Shown piece after piece: positions 44,855 through 54,800 of a DNA stretch of 64,000 nt. Each line of letters begins with the position of its first letter. The first letter of the stretch is position 1. Origin of the DNA: Bacteroidota bacterium (GTDB lineage: Bacteria > Bacteroidota > Bacteroidia > Chitinophagales > Saprospiraceae). A program made the position numbers and the translations under genes. The DNA is taken from contig JASBVF010000002.1 of assembly GCA_030147525.1 (NCBI GenBank), positions 124,001-188,000 on the forward strand, read 5' to 3'. The notes beneath the pieces were generated by a model that saw only the letters and a program-made list of their open reading frames with translations, had not been told where the DNA came from and searched no databases.

Positions 44855-46315
44855 ATGCCCGCAACATTACAAAAGCTGAAAACAGCCGCAAAACTCATCC
44901 AGCCCGGCACCTTCGAAGCGCACGAGCACTGGTATCCCAAAGCGCTGAATGCCACCATTCACCCGATGGTCAATTTCTTCCTCAACCTCGACCAGGAACG
45001 GGTCATCAACCGGTATTGCCATCTCCACCCCATCGTCAAACCTGAAGTACTTTATTCCCTGCTCAACTACGAGCTGCGCCACTTCCTTTGGGCCGGCGCA
45101 GACCTCATCAACGTGACTTCCGCCAGCGGCCGCAGGCAAATGGTCGTCATCGAAAACAACTCCTGCCCCAGCGGCCAGAAATCCATGCCGCTGACTGACG
45201 ATCACCAGGAACAGGGAAACTACCGATGGCTGATCGAAAAAACCTTCAAACCGTTTTTAGAAAAAAAACGAAGCTCCGTGAAGGGCGGCCTGGCTGTTGT
45301 TTATGATAAAAACCCGGTAGAAACCTCCGGTTATGCTTCTGTCATTGCGGATGTTTTCGACGAGCCGGTCTATTTCACCACATTTTACAACGATGAAAAA
45401 GACCCGGCTGTAAAATTCGAGTCCGGCATCATGTACGTCCGGGACGAATGGGGCAAATGGCAACCCATCCGGGCCGCCTTCCGGTACCTGACCCAGAAGC
45501 CCTGGAACCGCCTCCCCCTGCACACCAAAACCCGCATCCTCAACCCCACCATTGCCTGCCTGGCCGGTGGTCGCAATAAAATGCTGGCTGCCAAAGCATA
45601 CGACCGTTTCAACGACGAACTGGCGGGCAGCGGACTGAAGATTCTGACTCCCGAAACCATCCGGGACGTACGAAAAGACGAAATTCCAGCATGGGTGGAA
45701 AAAATGGGCGGCCAGGCTGTCATAAAAGTACCCTACAGCAATGCTGGGCAGGGCGTTTTCACCATCGTTACCAGGCAGGAATTGGATGCGTTCATGCAAC
45801 TTGATTTCGATTACGACCGCTTCATCGTGCAGAGCCTCATCGGCAACTACAACTGGAGCTCCACCGGCGCCTCCGGCAAGCTTTTTCACGTCGGCACCAT
45901 ACCCAACGTCGCCGGAGAAACCTACGTCGCCGACCTTCGCATGATGGTCAGCTCCACCTCCAAAGGAATCCGTCCGCTTTGCGTATACGCCCGCCGGGCC
46001 GAGAAGCCCCTGGAAGACCAGCTTGCCGAAGGCAGCAACAGCTGGTCCATCCTCGGAACCAACCTTTCCTATAAAAAACCGGACGGCTCGTGGGACACGG
46101 ATACCAACCGCCTGATCCTCATGGACCGGCGTGATTTCAACCGGCTGGGCGTCGGACTTGACGACCTCATCGAAGCGTACATTCAAACGGTGCTCTCCAT
46201 GATTGCCATCGACAAGATAGCTCAGGAACTGACAAACAAAGAGGGGCGCTTCCGGATGAAGTTATTTAAAGAACTCAATGACGACAAGAGCTTGATCGAT
46301 GAGATTTTATTGTAA
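44855..46315 (+). CDS. ATP-grasp ligase-like protein (486 aa)
   Basis: A large ATP-grasp-type protein without signal peptide. ATP-binding features include RQMVVIENNSCPSGQKSM, RNKMLAAKAYDRFNDELAG, GGQAVIKVPYSNAGQGVFTI (lysine and glycine-rich lid) and RFIVQSLIGNYNWS. The catalytic acid and metal-ligand segments are less standard than in RimK. It probably joins a carboxylate to an amine with ATP. It precedes a second, GshB/RimK-like ATP-grasp gene and an aspartoacylase-like gene on the same strand, which points to a shared small pathway. Substrate unknown. Confidence 0.65.
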   Translation: MPATLQKLKTAAKLIQPGTFEAHEHWYPKALNATIHPMVNFFLNLDQERVINRYCHLHPIVKPEVLYSLLNYELRHFLWAGADLINVTSASGRRQMVVIENNSCPSGQKSMPLTDDHQEQGNYRWLIEKTFKPFLEKKRSSVKGGLAVVYDKNPVETSGYASVIADVFDEPVYFTTFYNDEKDPAVKFESGIMYVRDEWGKWQPIRAAFRYLTQKPWNRLPLHTKTRILNPTIACLAGGRNKMLAAKAYDRFNDELAGSGLKILTPETIRDVRKDEIPAWVEKMGGQAVIKVPYSNAGQGVFTIVTRQELDAFMQLDFDYDRFIVQSLIGNYNWSSTGASGKLFHVGTIPNVAGETYVADLRMMVSSTSKGIRPLCVYARRAEKPLEDQLAEGSNSWSILGTNLSYKKPDGSWDTDTNRLILMDRRDFNRLGVGLDDLIEAYIQTVLSMIAIDKIAQELTNKEGRFRMKLFKELNDDKSLIDEILL

Positions 46316-46396
46316 ACTGGTAAATTGGTAAAATAGTGAATTAGGCAGGGACTCAAACCAATTCGCCAATTCGCCAATTCACCAATTCACCAGTTT
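46314..46396. repeat. Inverted repeat of CAATTCACC words between the ATP-grasp genes
   Basis: AAACTGGTAAATTGGT (46314-46329) and ACCAATTCACCAGTTT (46381-46396) pair at 15 of 16 positions. The right side continues outward as tandem CCAATTCG/CCAATTCACC words. The left arm includes the TAA stop. Confidence 0.75.
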
Positions 46397-46414
46397 ACCA
46401 ATCCGCCGCTAAAC

Positions 46415-47419
46415 GTGTCAAAATACAAACTACTCGTACTTACCGACCACAGCACCCATTTCAACGAAAACTCCATCTACGCCCTGCTGCGGGAGATGCT
46501 AAAAAACAACCGTTGCAGCCAGGTCGACGTAGCGAGCCGTGGCAATGATATCAACCGCCTTTTTTTTGAAAAAATGGCGATAAAAAGCCTCTACGCCACC
46601 CGGGTGCATTCCAACTTCGACTTCACGGAGGACGGCCGTTTTTTCAAAAAAGACCTGAAAAAAATCGGCCTGCGCAGCTACGACGCCGTCCTGCTGCGCC
46701 TTCCCCATCCCGTAGCGCCGGGGTTCTGGCAGTTTTTAGCCGGCGAATACCCGAATACGCTTTTTGTCAATTCGCCAACCGGCATCGAAATCACCGGCTC
46801 GAAAGCTTACATGCTCAACTTCCCGGATCTCTGCCCACCGTTGCAACGCTGCAAAAATTTACAGGATATTGAGAACTTCCGGCAACGGTTCCCCATCGTG
46901 CTGAAACCGCTTAGAAGCTACGCCGGGTTGGGCATCGTGAAAATTGAAGGTGACAAAGTGCAAAAGGCAGAGGGCGGTGAAATGACATGGGATGCTTTCG
47001 CTGATTCGCTCAGAGGCAAATCTTTCGACTACCTTGGCGCCAAATTTCTGGAAAACGTACACCAGGGCGACAAGCGCATCGTGATTTGCAACGGCAAAAT
47101 CCTCGGAGCAGCTTTGCGCAAGCCCGCCCCCGGCAATTGGGTCTGCAACGTAGCTCGTGGAGGAAAATCTTCCGGCGCAGAAGCCGATGAGGACGAGCAG
47201 GCCATCATCGAGCGACTGAATCCGGTGCTGGCCGCTCATGGCGTTATTTTTTATGGAATCGACACCCTCGTCGGCGACGACGGAAAGCGTACACTTTCTG
47301 AAATAAATACGCTCAGCATCGGCGGTTTGCCGAAAATCGCAGAGTACAGCGGCAGGCCCGTCGTGCGGCAGGCAGCAGATTTGCTTTGGGAATACATTGT
47401 TTCAAAACTAGAAGGTTAA
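46415..47419 (+). CDS. RimK/glutathione-synthetase-like ATP-grasp ligase
   Basis: Starts with GTG (SKYKLLVLTDHSTHFNENSI). A 334-residue ATP-grasp protein: pre-ATP-grasp domain to ~120 (SYDAVLLRLPHPVAPGFWQF, FVNSPTGIEITGSKAYML), then RFPIVLKPLRSYAGLGIVKI (ATP-binding Lys), DKRIVICNGKILGAALRKPA and LSEINTLSIGGL (metal-binding Glu/Asn). This order matches glutathione synthetase (GshB) and RimK ligases, which add an amino acid to a carboxylate. gshA is absent nearby, so glutathione synthesis is not implied. It ends three bases before the aspartoacylase-like gene and is probably cotranscribed with it. Confidence 0.85.
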   Translation: MSKYKLLVLTDHSTHFNENSIYALLREMLKNNRCSQVDVASRGNDINRLFFEKMAIKSLYATRVHSNFDFTEDGRFFKKDLKKIGLRSYDAVLLRLPHPVAPGFWQFLAGEYPNTLFVNSPTGIEITGSKAYMLNFPDLCPPLQRCKNLQDIENFRQRFPIVLKPLRSYAGLGIVKIEGDKVQKAEGGEMTWDAFADSLRGKSFDYLGAKFLENVHQGDKRIVICNGKILGAALRKPAPGNWVCNVARGGKSSGAEADEDEQAIIERLNPVLAAHGVIFYGIDTLVGDDGKRTLSEINTLSIGGLPKIAEYSGRPVVRQAADLLWEYIVSKLEG

Positions 47420-47422
47420 TTC

Positions 47423-48397
47423 ATGAATGACTACTTGCAAACTCCCGTCATCCGGGAACTCAAACTCGACGAAATTCCGAACGGCACCATGCAACGCTTT
47501 TACTTCCACATCGTCAGCGACGGGATGGGCATGCCGGTTTACGTGCCGGTAATTGTTGCCAAAGGCAAAAAAGAAGGCCCCGTTCTCGGCCTTACCGCAG
47601 CCGTACACGGCAACGAGTTGAACGGGATTCCGGTCATTCAGCGCCTGTTCAAGGAACTGGACGTCAACACCATGAGCGGCACCGTCATCGGCGTGCCGGT
47701 TGCCAACGTGCCCTCCCTGCTGCGGCGCACCCGCCGTTTCCTCGACGGCAACGACCTCAACCACCTGATGCCCGGTAAGGAAAACGGCAACGTCAGCCAG
47801 ATTTACGCCTGGCGGCTGATGGATCGCATCATCAAACATTTTAATTACTTGATCGATCTGCACACGGCTAGTTTGGGACGGGTCAACTCCTACTACGTAC
47901 GAGCCGACATGATCAACCCGACGACCCGGCAGTTGGCCCTGCTCCAAAACCCTCAAATCATTCTCCACAACCCCCCTTCCGATGGGACGCTACGAGGCGC
48001 TGCCAACGAACTCGGCATCCACGCCATCACGCTGGAAGTTGGAAACCCTTCACGTTTTCAGCGGGGCATGATCCGGGACGGGCTGACCGGCATTCACAAC
48101 GTGTTGCACTATCTCGGCATCACGCCAAGCATGCTGGAAACAGACCAAGAGCAACCGGTTATTTGTAAAAATTCTTACTGGATTTACTCGGATAAAGGCG
48201 GCTTCCTGACTGTTCTACCGGAGCCGGCTACTTTTGTAAAAAAGGGCGAACCCATTGCGCAGCTACTCAATGTTTTCGGCGATCTGATCACGGAATATCT
48301 GGCGCCGGAAGACGGTATCATCATCGGAAAGGAAGTGAATCCGGTGAACCAGACGGGCGGAAGAATGCTGCACCTCGGGTTGCTAGGTGAGCCTTGA
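47423..48397 (+). CDS. Succinylglutamate desuccinylase / aspartoacylase family metallohydrolase
   Basis: 324 residues of the M14-like AstE/AspA family. Zinc ligands are in LTAAVHGNELNGIPVIQRLF (His and Glu) and FNYLIDLHTASLGRVNSYYV (His); ITLEVGNPSRFQRGM holds the catalytic Glu. A C-terminal beta domain (SDKGGFLTVLPEPATFVKKG, DGIIIGKEVNPVNQTGGRM) is of the lipoyl/biotinyl-like type seen in the family. It cleaves an N-acyl amino acid or amide bond. Coupled to the two ATP-grasp genes, it could trim or recycle the product they make. Confidence 0.88.
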   Translation: MNDYLQTPVIRELKLDEIPNGTMQRFYFHIVSDGMGMPVYVPVIVAKGKKEGPVLGLTAAVHGNELNGIPVIQRLFKELDVNTMSGTVIGVPVANVPSLLRRTRRFLDGNDLNHLMPGKENGNVSQIYAWRLMDRIIKHFNYLIDLHTASLGRVNSYYVRADMINPTTRQLALLQNPQIILHNPPSDGTLRGAANELGIHAITLEVGNPSRFQRGMIRDGLTGIHNVLHYLGITPSMLETDQEQPVICKNSYWIYSDKGGFLTVLPEPATFVKKGEPIAQLLNVFGDLITEYLAPEDGIIIGKEVNPVNQTGGRMLHLGLLGEP

Positions 48398-48415
48398 TTT
48401 GTATAGGTAGCAGGG

Positions 48416-49813
48416 TTAAGTTTTCAAATATTCACTTCCCCGCATTTCAGGACGAAGCCAGCTCCCTGCCAGCATACCGGCCACGCTTCCCAGCAAACCG
48501 TAGATCAAACTGGGCAGTTCTGTCGGAAAAATATATTCGCACCAAATCCACACGATCATTCCCATCGCCATCGCCAACAGAGCACCTGGGCCCGATGCCC
48601 GGCGCCAGTACAATCCGGCAATCAGGGGCACAAACAGCGAAACCAGGCTGAATACCGACGACCACGCCACCAGGCTGTAGATGCTTTCTCCTGAAAGTGC
48701 AATCACTGCGGACACGAGCGCAACGCCGAAGACAGAAAACCGCATGACTGCCAATAACTGCCGATCCGTAATTTTTTTAAAATATGGTTTGACCAGATTC
48801 TCGCCGATGACCGAAGCAGGCGCCAGCACAGCTCCCGAAGTGGTACTCAATATGGCCGACAGCAGCGCACCGAAAAAAAGGATCTGAATGGCGGTGCTAC
48901 CATATTTCAGCGCCATCATCGGCAACAGCTTCTGGGGATCATCCGCCAGCAGTTCCGGGTGGAGTATTTTACCGCAAAGCCCGATAAATAGCGGAATAAA
49001 ACCGATCGTCAGGTACATCGCACCGCCCAGGTAACTGGCTCTGACAGCAGTCCGTTCATCCTTGGCTGCCATCACCCGCTGAAATACATCCTGCTGCGGA
49101 ATGGAACCCAGCCCGATAGTTATCCAGGCAGCGATGTAGTGCACCACATCGTGCAGATTTCGGTCAGGAAAAAATTGAAAAAAACCATCCGGTTGCGCTT
49201 CGATGACTGCGACGAGTCCGCCTGCTTCTGTTCCCACGCTTACCGCCAGCACCAGCAGCCCGATGATGATCATGATTGTTTGTACAAAATCCGTGACCGA
49301 CACCGCCCACATCCCTCCAATCAGCGTGTAAAAAACCACCACTACTGAACAAATAACCACACCCAACACCATCGAAATTCCCAGCAGCACATGGAGCAGC
49401 AGCGCCATCGCTACCATTTGTGCAGCGATCCAGCCAAGGTAGGACGGCACCATCAGCAGGGCCGAGATGAACTCGGTCAAACGGCCATACCGCATCCGGT
49501 AGTAATCGTTGAAAGTAAGGATATTGAGTTTGTACAAAGGTTTGGCCACCAACAGCCCGGCCAGGAAAAGGCAAAGCGCAGCGCCGAACGGATCTTCCAT
49601 TACGCTCAGCAGCCCCCCGTCGACAAACTCGGAGGGAGCTCCCATCACCGTCTCGGAGCCAAACCAGGTAGCGAACATAGCTGCCCCGGCCACCATCAAC
49701 GGAAGCTTTCGGCCGGCAACCACGAAGTCCTGCGTATTTTTCACCCGGCGGGATGCCCAATAACCAATGAGTAGCGTCAGCAGCAGGTAGAGGACGATGA
49801 AAGTGAGTAGCAT
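48416..49813 (-). CDS. Sodium:solute symporter family protein
   Basis: 465 residues, about 13 membrane helices. Begins MLLTFIVLYLLLTLLIGYWA, followed by the SSS-family loop RRVKNTQDFVVAGRKLPLMV and the signature TWFGSETVMGAPSEF. Later segments include WAVSVTDFVQTIMIIIG (core helix), IPQQDVFQRVMAAKDERTA and SAILSTTSGAVLAPASVIGE (Na2-site serines/threonines). Family members import sugars, amino acids, proline, pantothenate or carboxylates with Na+; no substrate evidence here. Its 3' end lies 18 bases from the convergent aspartoacylase-like gene, so uptake of that pathway's substrate is possible but unproved. Confidence 0.9.
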   Translation of the reverse strand: MLLTFIVLYLLLTLLIGYWASRRVKNTQDFVVAGRKLPLMVAGAAMFATWFGSETVMGAPSEFVDGGLLSVMEDPFGAALCLFLAGLLVAKPLYKLNILTFNDYYRMRYGRLTEFISALLMVPSYLGWIAAQMVAMALLLHVLLGISMVLGVVICSVVVVFYTLIGGMWAVSVTDFVQTIMIIIGLLVLAVSVGTEAGGLVAVIEAQPDGFFQFFPDRNLHDVVHYIAAWITIGLGSIPQQDVFQRVMAAKDERTAVRASYLGGAMYLTIGFIPLFIGLCGKILHPELLADDPQKLLPMMALKYGSTAIQILFFGALLSAILSTTSGAVLAPASVIGENLVKPYFKKITDRQLLAVMRFSVFGVALVSAVIALSGESIYSLVAWSSVFSLVSLFVPLIAGLYWRRASGPGALLAMAMGMIVWIWCEYIFPTELPSLIYGLLGSVAGMLAGSWLRPEMRGSEYLKT

Positions 49814-49997
49814 CAGATTTTAGCTTTGGATGAATTTGAAGGAGGTAAAACTAAAATAAAATGAAATGCACCGGCCTTTTATCAATCTAAAATCCGGCAT
49901 CTCTGATGAGGCAGCGCTAAGATTCCATTCACGCCGAAGGGCAGGATTGCTTAATTTTGCAGCCTGATTTTTTGTTTCTTTTTCAAAAAAAACCATC

Positions 49998-50489
49998 GTG
50001 GATAAAAATTCAATTTTCAAAAAAACCGCCGAAAAACTTGAAAGTCAAAACTTTACCGTCGCAAAAAAGGACGACCAGCGCCCCTGGGGCGGCTTTTTCG
50101 TCATCGACGAATCGCAGGCGCCCCGTTTCATCGAAACCTACTTCCCTACCCTTTCTCCGGATGATTTTAAAGGTTTTGAAAAACTCAGTCCGAAGATACT
50201 CCTCGTGGCGCCCGGCAAGCGGCTCTCCTGGCAATACCATCACCGCCGCTCCGAAGTCTGGCGGCTGGTGGAAGGTGTCGCAGGCGTCGTGACGAGCCCG
50301 ACCGATGAGCAGGGCGAAGTGAAAAAACTGGCGCCCGGCGACCTGGTGCGGCTGGAGCAGGGCGAGCGCCACCGGCTCGTCGGCCTTGATGGCTGGGGCG
50401 TTCTGGCGGAGATCTGGCAGCATACCGACGCAAACAATCCTTCGGACGAAGACGACATCGTGCGGGTGCAGGATGATTTTGGAAGATAG
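49998..50489 (+). CDS. Cupin-domain protein, phosphomannose-isomerase type II-like
   Basis: Starts with GTG (DKNSIFKKTAEKLESQNFTV). 163 residues with RPWGGFFVIDES, the PGKRLSWQYHHRRSEVWRLV histidine motif (metal ligands His-His-Glu) and GDLVRLEQGERHRLVGLDG (fourth ligand His). This is the cupin half of type II mannose-6-phosphate isomerases, here as a stand-alone protein. Isomerase or regulatory sugar-binding roles are both possible. It precedes the HipA-like kinase by 54 bases with no terminator between. Confidence 0.8.
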   Translation: MDKNSIFKKTAEKLESQNFTVAKKDDQRPWGGFFVIDESQAPRFIETYFPTLSPDDFKGFEKLSPKILLVAPGKRLSWQYHHRRSEVWRLVEGVAGVVTSPTDEQGEVKKLAPGDLVRLEQGERHRLVGLDGWGVLAEIWQHTDANNPSDEDDIVRVQDDFGR

Positions 50490-50543
50490 TTCAGCAGCCG
50501 GGAGACGGCATTTCACAAAAAAAATCTAACCGGAAAAATAGGC

Positions 50544-51332
50544 ATGAGCTACACACCGCCTGAAATCAGAAAAGTCAACGTCCTGCGCTACGTGACGCCC
50601 CTCCGGGAGGGCGGTTCGCTGCCTGCCATCGTGGAGGCGGACGACGATTTTCTGTACGTGCTGAAATTCCGGGGAGCCGGCCAGGGCACCAAAGCATTGA
50701 TTGCGGACCTGATCGGCGCCGAGCTGGCCCGGGCTGCCGGTCTGAAAGTGCCCGAACTCGTTCTCGCCAACCTCGATGAAGCATTTGGCCGCACCGAACC
50801 TGACGAGGAAATTCAGGATTTGTTGAAATTCAGCACCGGCATCAACCTGGGCATTCATTACCTATCCGGCTCCATCAGCTACGACCCCGCCGTCAACCAC
50901 GCTGATCCCCTGATGGCATCCAAAATCGTGTGGCTGGACGCCCTGCTGACCAACGTGGACCGCACGGCCAAAAACACCAACATGCTCGTCTGGAACCGGG
51001 AACTGTGGATGATCGACTTCGGCGCCTGCCTGTACTTTCACCACAACTGGGACAACTGGGAGCAGCAGGCTTTGCAGCCTTTTTCTCTCATCAAAACGCA
51101 TGTTTTGCTGGCGCAAGCCAGTCAGCTCGCCGAAGTGAACGAGCAACTGACCGCCCTGCTGACACCCGATTTGCTGACCACCATCCTCAGCAGCATCCCG
51201 GACGACTGGCTGAACGGGCATGGCGCCCCGGACGAAATGCGCCGGGTCTATCACGAATTTTTAACCCGGCGCATCGCTGCATCCGGCATATTTTTAAAAG
51301 AAGCACAAAATGCAAGAGCTACACTTGTTTGA
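50544..51332 (+). CDS. HipA-like kinase (short form)
   Basis: 262 residues. ATP-binding lysine in YVLKFRGAGQGTKALIADLI, catalytic loop TNVDRTAKNTNMLV (N-x-D-R with Asn metal ligands) and the Asp of IDFGACL are those of HipA-type Ser/Thr kinases. It lacks the N-terminal subdomain of full HipA (about 440 aa). Its 3' end overlaps the DUF3037 gene by 23 bases, so the two are translationally coupled. HipA and DUF3037 pairs recur in bacteria; the target and purpose are not established. Full HipA is the toxin of the HipBA system, but there is no HipB-like gene here. Confidence 0.88.
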   Translation: MSYTPPEIRKVNVLRYVTPLREGGSLPAIVEADDDFLYVLKFRGAGQGTKALIADLIGAELARAAGLKVPELVLANLDEAFGRTEPDEEIQDLLKFSTGINLGIHYLSGSISYDPAVNHADPLMASKIVWLDALLTNVDRTAKNTNMLVWNRELWMIDFGACLYFHHNWDNWEQQALQPFSLIKTHVLLAQASQLAEVNEQLTALLTPDLLTTILSSIPDDWLNGHGAPDEMRRVYHEFLTRRIAASGIFLKEAQNARATLV

Positions 51333-51693
51333 ATATGCGGTCATCCGGATTATGCCCCGTGTGGAGCGGGAGGAGTTCCTGAATGCGGGGGTGATATTGC
51401 TTTGCAAACAGCAAAAATTTCTACAGGCAAAATACGAAGTAAACCCGCAGCGCATCCATGCGCTCTGTCCGAATTGTGACATCGAGGAATTGGCCAAACA
51501 CCTGGAAGCCTTCGCTCGCATCGCCGCCGGCGACCCTGACGCAGGCCCCATCGCTCAACTGGACATCGCCGGGCGCTTCCGCTGGCTCTCCGCCAAACGG
51601 AGTACGGTACTGCAACCTTCCCAGGTGCACCCCGGCCTTTGCCATGACGCTGCGCAAATGCTGGAACAGTTGTTTCGGGAAATGGTGCTGTGA
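51310..51693 (+). CDS. DUF3037 family protein
   Basis: 127 residues beginning MQELHLFEYAVIRIMPRVER, with the DUF3037 pattern EEFLNAGVILLCKQQKFLQA, NWx-type helix positions and IAGRFRWLSAKRSTVLQPSQ near the C-terminus. It overlaps the HipA-like kinase gene, from which it is translated in another frame. It may be the kinase's partner, substrate or antidote. The stop is followed directly by a 160-base hairpin. Confidence 0.85.
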   Translation: MQELHLFEYAVIRIMPRVEREEFLNAGVILLCKQQKFLQAKYEVNPQRIHALCPNCDIEELAKHLEAFARIAAGDPDAGPIAQLDIAGRFRWLSAKRSTVLQPSQVHPGLCHDAAQMLEQLFREMVL

Positions 51694-51854
51694 TGAGAGG
51701 CTATCTCATAAGTCACAGAAAAATCGCACCAAATTTTATTTGAACGCAGAGACGCTAAGACGCAGAGAAGCGAATCATCCTCTGTGTCTTAGCGTCTCTG
51801 CGTTCATTAATTTTGTTGGACGTTTCCAGATATTACTTCTGAGACTGTCTCTCA
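51694..51854. repeat. Nested inverted repeat filling the whole convergent spacer
   Basis: Inner arms 51742-51767 and 51780-51805 (CGCAGAGACGCTAAGACG words) pair at 25 of 26 positions. Outer arms 51694-51713 and 51835-51854 (TGAGAGGCTATCTCATAAGT) pair at about 16 of 20. The element begins at the base after the DUF3037 stop and ends 8 bases before the stop of the minus-strand gene. It may end transcription from both sides. Confidence 0.85.
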
Positions 51855-51862
51855 AAACCAGC

Positions 51863-54800
51863 CTAATCGATGAGCATTTTTCCTACCCCGACTCCCTGCG
51901 CCGTTTCGGCACGGTAGTACACCACGCCGGTCGTGGCGAGATCTTCCCGCCTGACAATCAGTTGATTGTAGCCCATTTCAAAATCAGCTTTCACCGATTT
52001 TAAAATTTTGCCGGAAGCATCAAAAAAGGTGAATTTCACCAGCCCAGCCTCCGGGAGTTCGAAGCCGATCGTCGTTTGCAGAGCGAATGGGTTAGGCTGG
52101 TTTTGATGAAAAACAGCCACCGGTTGCATGGCGGAATGCCCGAATTCCAGTTTCACCTCCATCAGTTCCTCCTCGTGGCTCCAGGCCATCGCAGGCGTGT
52201 AGCGGTTACTGACATGCAGGACTTCGCTGAGGTTGGTATTTTTCAAAACCCTGAATTCCAGGGTGAAATGCTTCAGCGATTCGTCGCCGAAATGCAGCGC
52301 CGTGAGCACGCCCTCGTCCGTGCGGCTGAGGCCGAAGACGGGGGACGTTTCACTATCTGTTTTTTTAACCTGCTGAAATTCAAGCGTTTGACGATCAAAT
52401 TCAAGCGTAAACTGCCAGGCTGCCGCATCTTCCGTTTCAAAAACCACTTCCACGACCTCGCCGGGCGAGAGCTGCCGCTCCGCTGTTTTCATCAAAAACA
52501 AAGCACCACTTCGCCCCGCTGTAAGGCTGCCGGGGGCAGACTGCCCGCCGCCTGATGCCAACTGTGCCGGGTCAGCATTGCCGTTCACGTCGCCGGTTTT
52601 GATGGCGGTGAAATGAGCAAATTCGTAATCCTCCATCACGTTTTGCAGGGACATGCTCTGCGGAAATGGAAACGGCGCTGCCGGATTCTGAAAAACATGA
52701 TCTGTTGGAACGAAACGCCATGATGGCGTGCCGTTTGGGAAGTTCGGGGTGCTGAATAAAATCACACTCTGAATGGCAACCAGGTCGGCAGCTGTCACTG
52801 AGCCGGAACTGTTGGCATCGGCTGCGATGTATTGCCAGGCATGCTGGAACTCTGTGTAACCAAGAATATGATCATTGATCAAAACGAGGTCGTAAGCTGT
52901 GACACCGTTGAGTTGAAATAAATTTTTCGAAGGTGTCAGGGTGAAATTACCGCCCTGCGGCAGGTTTTCAAACAAAAGCGCTCCATCCGCAGCAGTCGTC
53001 AGGGAGTTCGTCGAGGTACCGCTCAGGCTCACATTCACCAGATTAACGGGCGCTCCGAGCGGAGTTTGGATGAGTCCGGAAATATCCACGGTTGTCACGC
53101 CGGGGTCGCAAAAATCCTGATCGTCCAGTACCGTGAGGGTGGTTTGACAAACAGCCGTGTTGCCGCCCTGGTCCGTCACGTGAAGTTGAACCGGAATTTG
53201 CTGGCCCGCATCGTCGCAGGTGAATGTTTGTGAAACATCCGCCGGGTCAGAAGAAAAGCTGAACGAAAGACCGGACGCCGGGGTGCAGTTGTCCGTGCTG
53301 TTCAGATTGAGCTGGCTGGCAGCAACATTCACCTGGCCGCCCGCTTCGAGACTGACGGTCAGGCTGGTGCAAACGGCCACCGGTGGTTGCGAGTCGCCGG
53401 CTGTGACGGTGAAGGGATGCGAGGAGGTATTCCCGCAGCCGTCCGACGCCGTGTAGGTCATCTGGTACACGCCCGGTTGGACATTTTGAAAACTAAAACC
53501 GCTGCCCAACTGGCCGGAAACCGTGATCGTGATATGGTCGCTGCAATCGCTGACCGCCGGGAAAGGAATCGTGACGCTGGCTGTACAGCCGTTGCCGGTA
53601 GAGGCATTAAAATTTGAAATCGGGTTGGTAAAAACGGGCGGCTCGGTGTCGTTCACTTCGATGACTTGCAGGTGCACCCAAATGCCGGTGTTGCTGCCGG
53701 GTTGGAACTGACATTGATCGGTAATCGTCCACGTCCGGAAAATCTTGAAACAGGACGGCTCGGATATCCAGAAAATTTCATCTTCAAAATTGACGGACAC
53801 TGCCTCGCAGCCATTTTGACCGAAAAGAATCGGGCCGCCATAGCCAGCAGGCAGGTCGAACGGCTCCAGCGATACGCCGCAGCCGGAAGTCGCATAGTCA
53901 AGTGGCCAGACGATTTGGTCGCCGTCGAGGTTCCAGGGCGAGAGGTTGGTTAAATGGATGACCTGCTGGGCCGTGGTCGTGTTGCCGCCGGGATCGGTGG
54001 CCGTCCACGTGCGTGTGACGGCCCCCTCCCCGCAGCTGGTGAATGTTTGGTCAAAATTTTCAATCAAAATATACTGGCAGTTGTCGTACACGTTTGGCTC
54101 GCCGAATTGCGAGAGGTCGCTGATGTTGGTCGTGCAATCCACCGTTACATCGGCGGGCGGCGTGATGATCGGTGCGTGATTGTCCTGCACAATGACTTCC
54201 ACGTCGCAGAAATTGGAGTTGCCGTTGCAGTCGGTCACCTTCAGGCGCACCATTACATTTTGAGTCAAATCGTCGCAGGAAATCAGGAGCGTGGGGCCGT
54301 AGGCGGAGTTGGGCTGATTCTGGCGCTTGATTTCGTAGCTTGAAATGCAGCACCAATCGTAGCTGCCATCGTCCACCGAATTGGCGAAAACCTCCGCCAT
54401 GCCGTCCTCGTTCAGCGCTGCCACTGTGAAGCCGTCGCAGATGACAGTTGGCGGCACTTCGTCCTCGATCGTGACGGAGGTTTGGCAGTTAGCGACATTG
54501 CCGCAGGCATCCTCTGCCTGGTAAGTCACGCTGTAAGTGCCGGGGGCGATGTCGTCGAACGGCCCGTAGCCGCTGCCAAAATTCCAGACCGGCGTGATCG
54601 TCACCGTCGAAGAGCAGTCGTCGGTAGCCGTGGCCGGGGGCAGGTTGATGATGCCGAAACAGCCGAACTCCTCGGTGCTAAGCACGGTGGTGGGCGGGCA
54701 GGTCACCAGCGGCGGAGTAACGTCAAAAAGTTTAATCCACTGCGTATCCTGCGCAACCTGGCCAGAGCAATCGTCTACGATGGTCCATGTCCGAATGATC

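Noticed and set aside
45257-46186. 309-codon minus-strand frame over the first ATP-grasp gene
   Set aside because: Complement-frame composition (Val/Gly/Asp/His), no motif; plus strand has ATP-grasp features and fits the operon.
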